NCBI GenBank assembly: GCA_038561985.1 | Contig: CP073276.1 | Span: 3,224,001 to 3,288,000 of the forward strand | Source of the DNA: Petrimonas sulfuriphila | GTDB taxonomy: Bacteria; Bacteroidota; Bacteroidia; Bacteroidales; Dysgonomonadaceae | Direction: 5' to 3' | DNA length: 64,000 nt | Shown here: in pieces, positions 62,775 through 64,000 of the stretch | Position numbering within the stretch: the stretch's first letter is position 1 | How the letters are laid out: each line of letters starts with the position of its first letter | Position numbers and translations under genes: made by a program | Notes under the pieces: generated by a model | Databases searched by the model: none | What the model was told of the DNA's origin: nothing | Seen by the model: the letters and a program-made list of their open reading frames with translations, nothing else

Positions 62775-62791
62775 AATACCAAATGGAACTA

Positions 62792-63238
62792 TTAAAGTTG
62801 TCTTTCGAGATCATATAAAGCTGTTGTTTCAGGTGATTGAAAAGAATGTTTGACTACTTTACCATCCTTGAGGGATACCACGCATGGGTAAATATTATTT
62901 TGTGTGGGGATGTTGAAGAGAAGCTCTTTATCTATTAATACGTTTTGACGATCAAGTAGATTTACTTCTACTTTTTGTTGAAGAATTTTCAATGAAGGTG
63001 TTTTTAAAAGTACAAAAAGAATTTCATTGTTATCAACATGGCTTTTCAGAAAGTATTCTCCTTCCTGAATGCAACCATGGCATCCTAATCCGGGTAAGAT
63101 AACGACCCATTTGTAATGGTTATCAATCGGAACCTGATTAATTGCGTTTGTCAAAAACTCCATTTCTTTCTTTGTATCATTGTCACCACAGGATGAAAAT
63201 AAAAGAAACAGAAAAAGAACTTTTAATATGATTTTCAT
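62792..63238 (-). CDS. Thioredoxin-like lipoprotein with CxxC motif
   Basis: 148 aa from the ATG giving MKIILKVLFLFLLFSSC (lipid Cys17); an upstream in-frame start would overlap the DUF4221 gene. KWVVILPGLGCHGCIQEGEYFL carries a CHGC motif at the place expected for a thioredoxin-like active site; a later Tyr-Pro-Cys (NIYPCVVSLKDG) matches the cis-Pro region. Short for a TlpA, but consistent with a small redox lipoprotein. Could act on the cysteines of secreted peptides; inferred. Confidence 0.72.
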   Translation of the reverse strand: MKIILKVLFLFLLFSSCGDNDTKKEMEFLTNAINQVPIDNHYKWVVILPGLGCHGCIQEGEYFLKSHVDNNEILFVLLKTPSLKILQQKVEVNLLDRQNVLIDKELLFNIPTQNNIYPCVVSLKDGKVVKHSFQSPETTALYDLERQL

Positions 63239-63251
63239 TGTATGTGTATAT

Positions 63252-63998
63252 TTAATTAATCGAATCCATAGAGAAAATCTTAAAAGTAAGATAATCCTCA
63301 TTCAAATCATCACCAATAAATTCAATATTCAATCCTTCACGGGTGATAAACGAGTTATTCCAATTCCATTCTTTGCCTGTGCCGATATTTGTTTCGCCTA
63401 AATAGTTGAAGTTTTCATCCATTATTATGATCATGATGGGTTTTTCCTCCTTGGGAGTACTGAAAGTAGCACCCGGTACGCCTTTTAACAGAAAGCGATA
63501 GTATATATCCCTGAATTTGTCATAAAGAACAGCTGCATACATATCCTGTTGTAAATAATGTGCAACTACCAACTCATCCGGTGTATTTTTGGCTTCCCTG
63601 TCAATAGACCTGATGGTATTGGCATTGTTGCTTCCGCCATATACTTTTTTATATTCGTTGGAATCGTAATCAGATATGTACAGATCGTGTGAAGCCGGGA
63701 AACTGTATATTAAAGATCCATTGGGAGACAATGCCGGATATACCTGTGTAGGTAAACCTCCTTCCCAATTGGAGTTTTTACCGTATATCTCTTCGGGGTA
63801 GGTATGAGAATAATTAACCTGATTATTCTGAATGTCTATATAGGCAGAAAAGCGGAACTTTGACAAATTTTGCTCGGGGATTGAGAAAAATGATTGTCCG
63901 GTAATGATAAGGTGACGGTCTATTTCATAAATAGGATTTACCGTACTTAATAAATATTGTGGCAGATATAATGGCCACTCAGGATCATTGCTCCGTAA
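63252..63998 (-). CDS. DUF4221-type beta-propeller protein (C-terminal part, 5' end outside window)
   Basis: At least 248 residues, open to the right edge; an internal TTG start would give a truncated protein and is not real. Visible blades include LYLPQYLLSTVNPIYEIDRHLIITGQSFFSI, YPALSPNGSLIYSFPASHDLYISDYDS, and the end LNIEFIGDDLNEDYLTFKIF. Matches the DUF4221 family of 6-bladed propeller lipoproteins in Bacteroidetes. 13 bp before the CxxC lipoprotein gene; with the macroglobulin-like gene it forms a leftward trio. Confidence 0.78.
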   Translation of the reverse strand, partial: LRSNDPEWPLYLPQYLLSTVNPIYEIDRHLIITGQSFFSIPEQNLSKFRFSAYIDIQNNQVNYSHTYPEEIYGKNSNWEGGLPTQVYPALSPNGSLIYSFPASHDLYISDYDSNEYKKVYGGSNNANTIRSIDREAKNTPDELVVAHYLQQDMYAAVLYDKFRDIYYRFLLKGVPGATFSTPKEEKPIMIIIMDENFNYLGETNIGTGKEWNWNNSFITREGLNIEFIGDDLNEDYLTFKIFSMDSIN

Positions 63999-64000
63999 TG

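Overview
The window reads as chromosome of a Gram-negative Bacteroidota, most likely order Bacteroidales. The support is Bacteroidetes-style promoters (−7 box TAnnTTTG, best example in front of the tRNA-Leu pair), many SPaseII lipoproteins with short N-termini, and families typical of the phylum (DUF4382, DUF3472, DUF4230, DUF4221, NVEALA-type peptides, 6-bladed beta-propeller lipoproteins, GG-Bacteroidales peptide maturation proteins). Genus cannot be fixed from the sequence alone.

Layout, left half (1-44 kb) is ordinary chromosome. 1-5.3 kb: a CusA-CusC-CusB heavy-metal (Cu/Ag type) RND efflux operon ending in a small HMA-domain lipoprotein. 5.4-9.6 kb: a GH16 glucanase lipoprotein, then a leftward group with a ThuA-like protein, queF and queC (queuosine precursor pathway), a DUF1345 membrane protein and an unknown lipoprotein. 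9.6-16.5 kb: a leftward TetR-TolC-HlyD-ABC-ABC-permease-permease drug-export operon with a palindromic operator in front of tetR. 16.5-26 kb: mostly cell-envelope proteins (two DUF4382 paralogs, DUF3472, SPOR lipoprotein, a Tyr/Trp- and Ser/Arg-rich repetitive protein, an OmpP1/FadL porin, DUF4230) plus an MBL-fold hydrolase and a Dabb protein. 26-44 kb: housekeeping (carB, rRNA/tRNA SPOUT methyltransferase, transketolase-rpiB, GH25 lysozyme, S41 peptidase, acyl-CoA synthetase with a cupin regulator, yidC, OmpA, free-Met-sulfoxide reductase, PHP phosphoesterase, Gfo/Idh/MocA oxidoreductase) and tRNA-Gly, tRNA-Leu(CAG), tRNA-Leu(GAG).

Right half (44-64 kb) is an accessory island starting at the 3' end of the tRNA-Leu pair. 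It opens with the C-terminal part of a large serine recombinase, cut by an IS3-family element whose other side is the C-terminal part of a radical-SAM peptide maturase. Both divergent genes have lost their N-termini, so the IS marks a deletion that probably also removed the peptide precursor. The rest of that RiPP-like cluster is intact: pseudo-rSAM protein, beta-propeller lipoprotein, a short LanC-like protein and a glycosyltransferase. Two more insertion sequences (IS481-type and IS3-type) lie back to back, then a leftward envelope module: a four-cysteine NVEALA-like secreted peptide, a transglutaminase-like lipoprotein with a discoidin-like tail, an O-antigen-ligase-like membrane protein with TPR tail, and a signal peptidase I. 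An IS4-family element sits about 30-40 bp in front of the NVEALA-like gene and separates it from three further genes of the same direction (alpha-2-macroglobulin-like protein, CxxC lipoprotein, DUF4221 protein running off the end).

The most interesting material is this island: an IS-decapitated peptide-maturation cluster next to a possible dedicated secretion/cross-linking module for a small Cys-containing peptide. The second idea is inference from gene order and folds, not established function.
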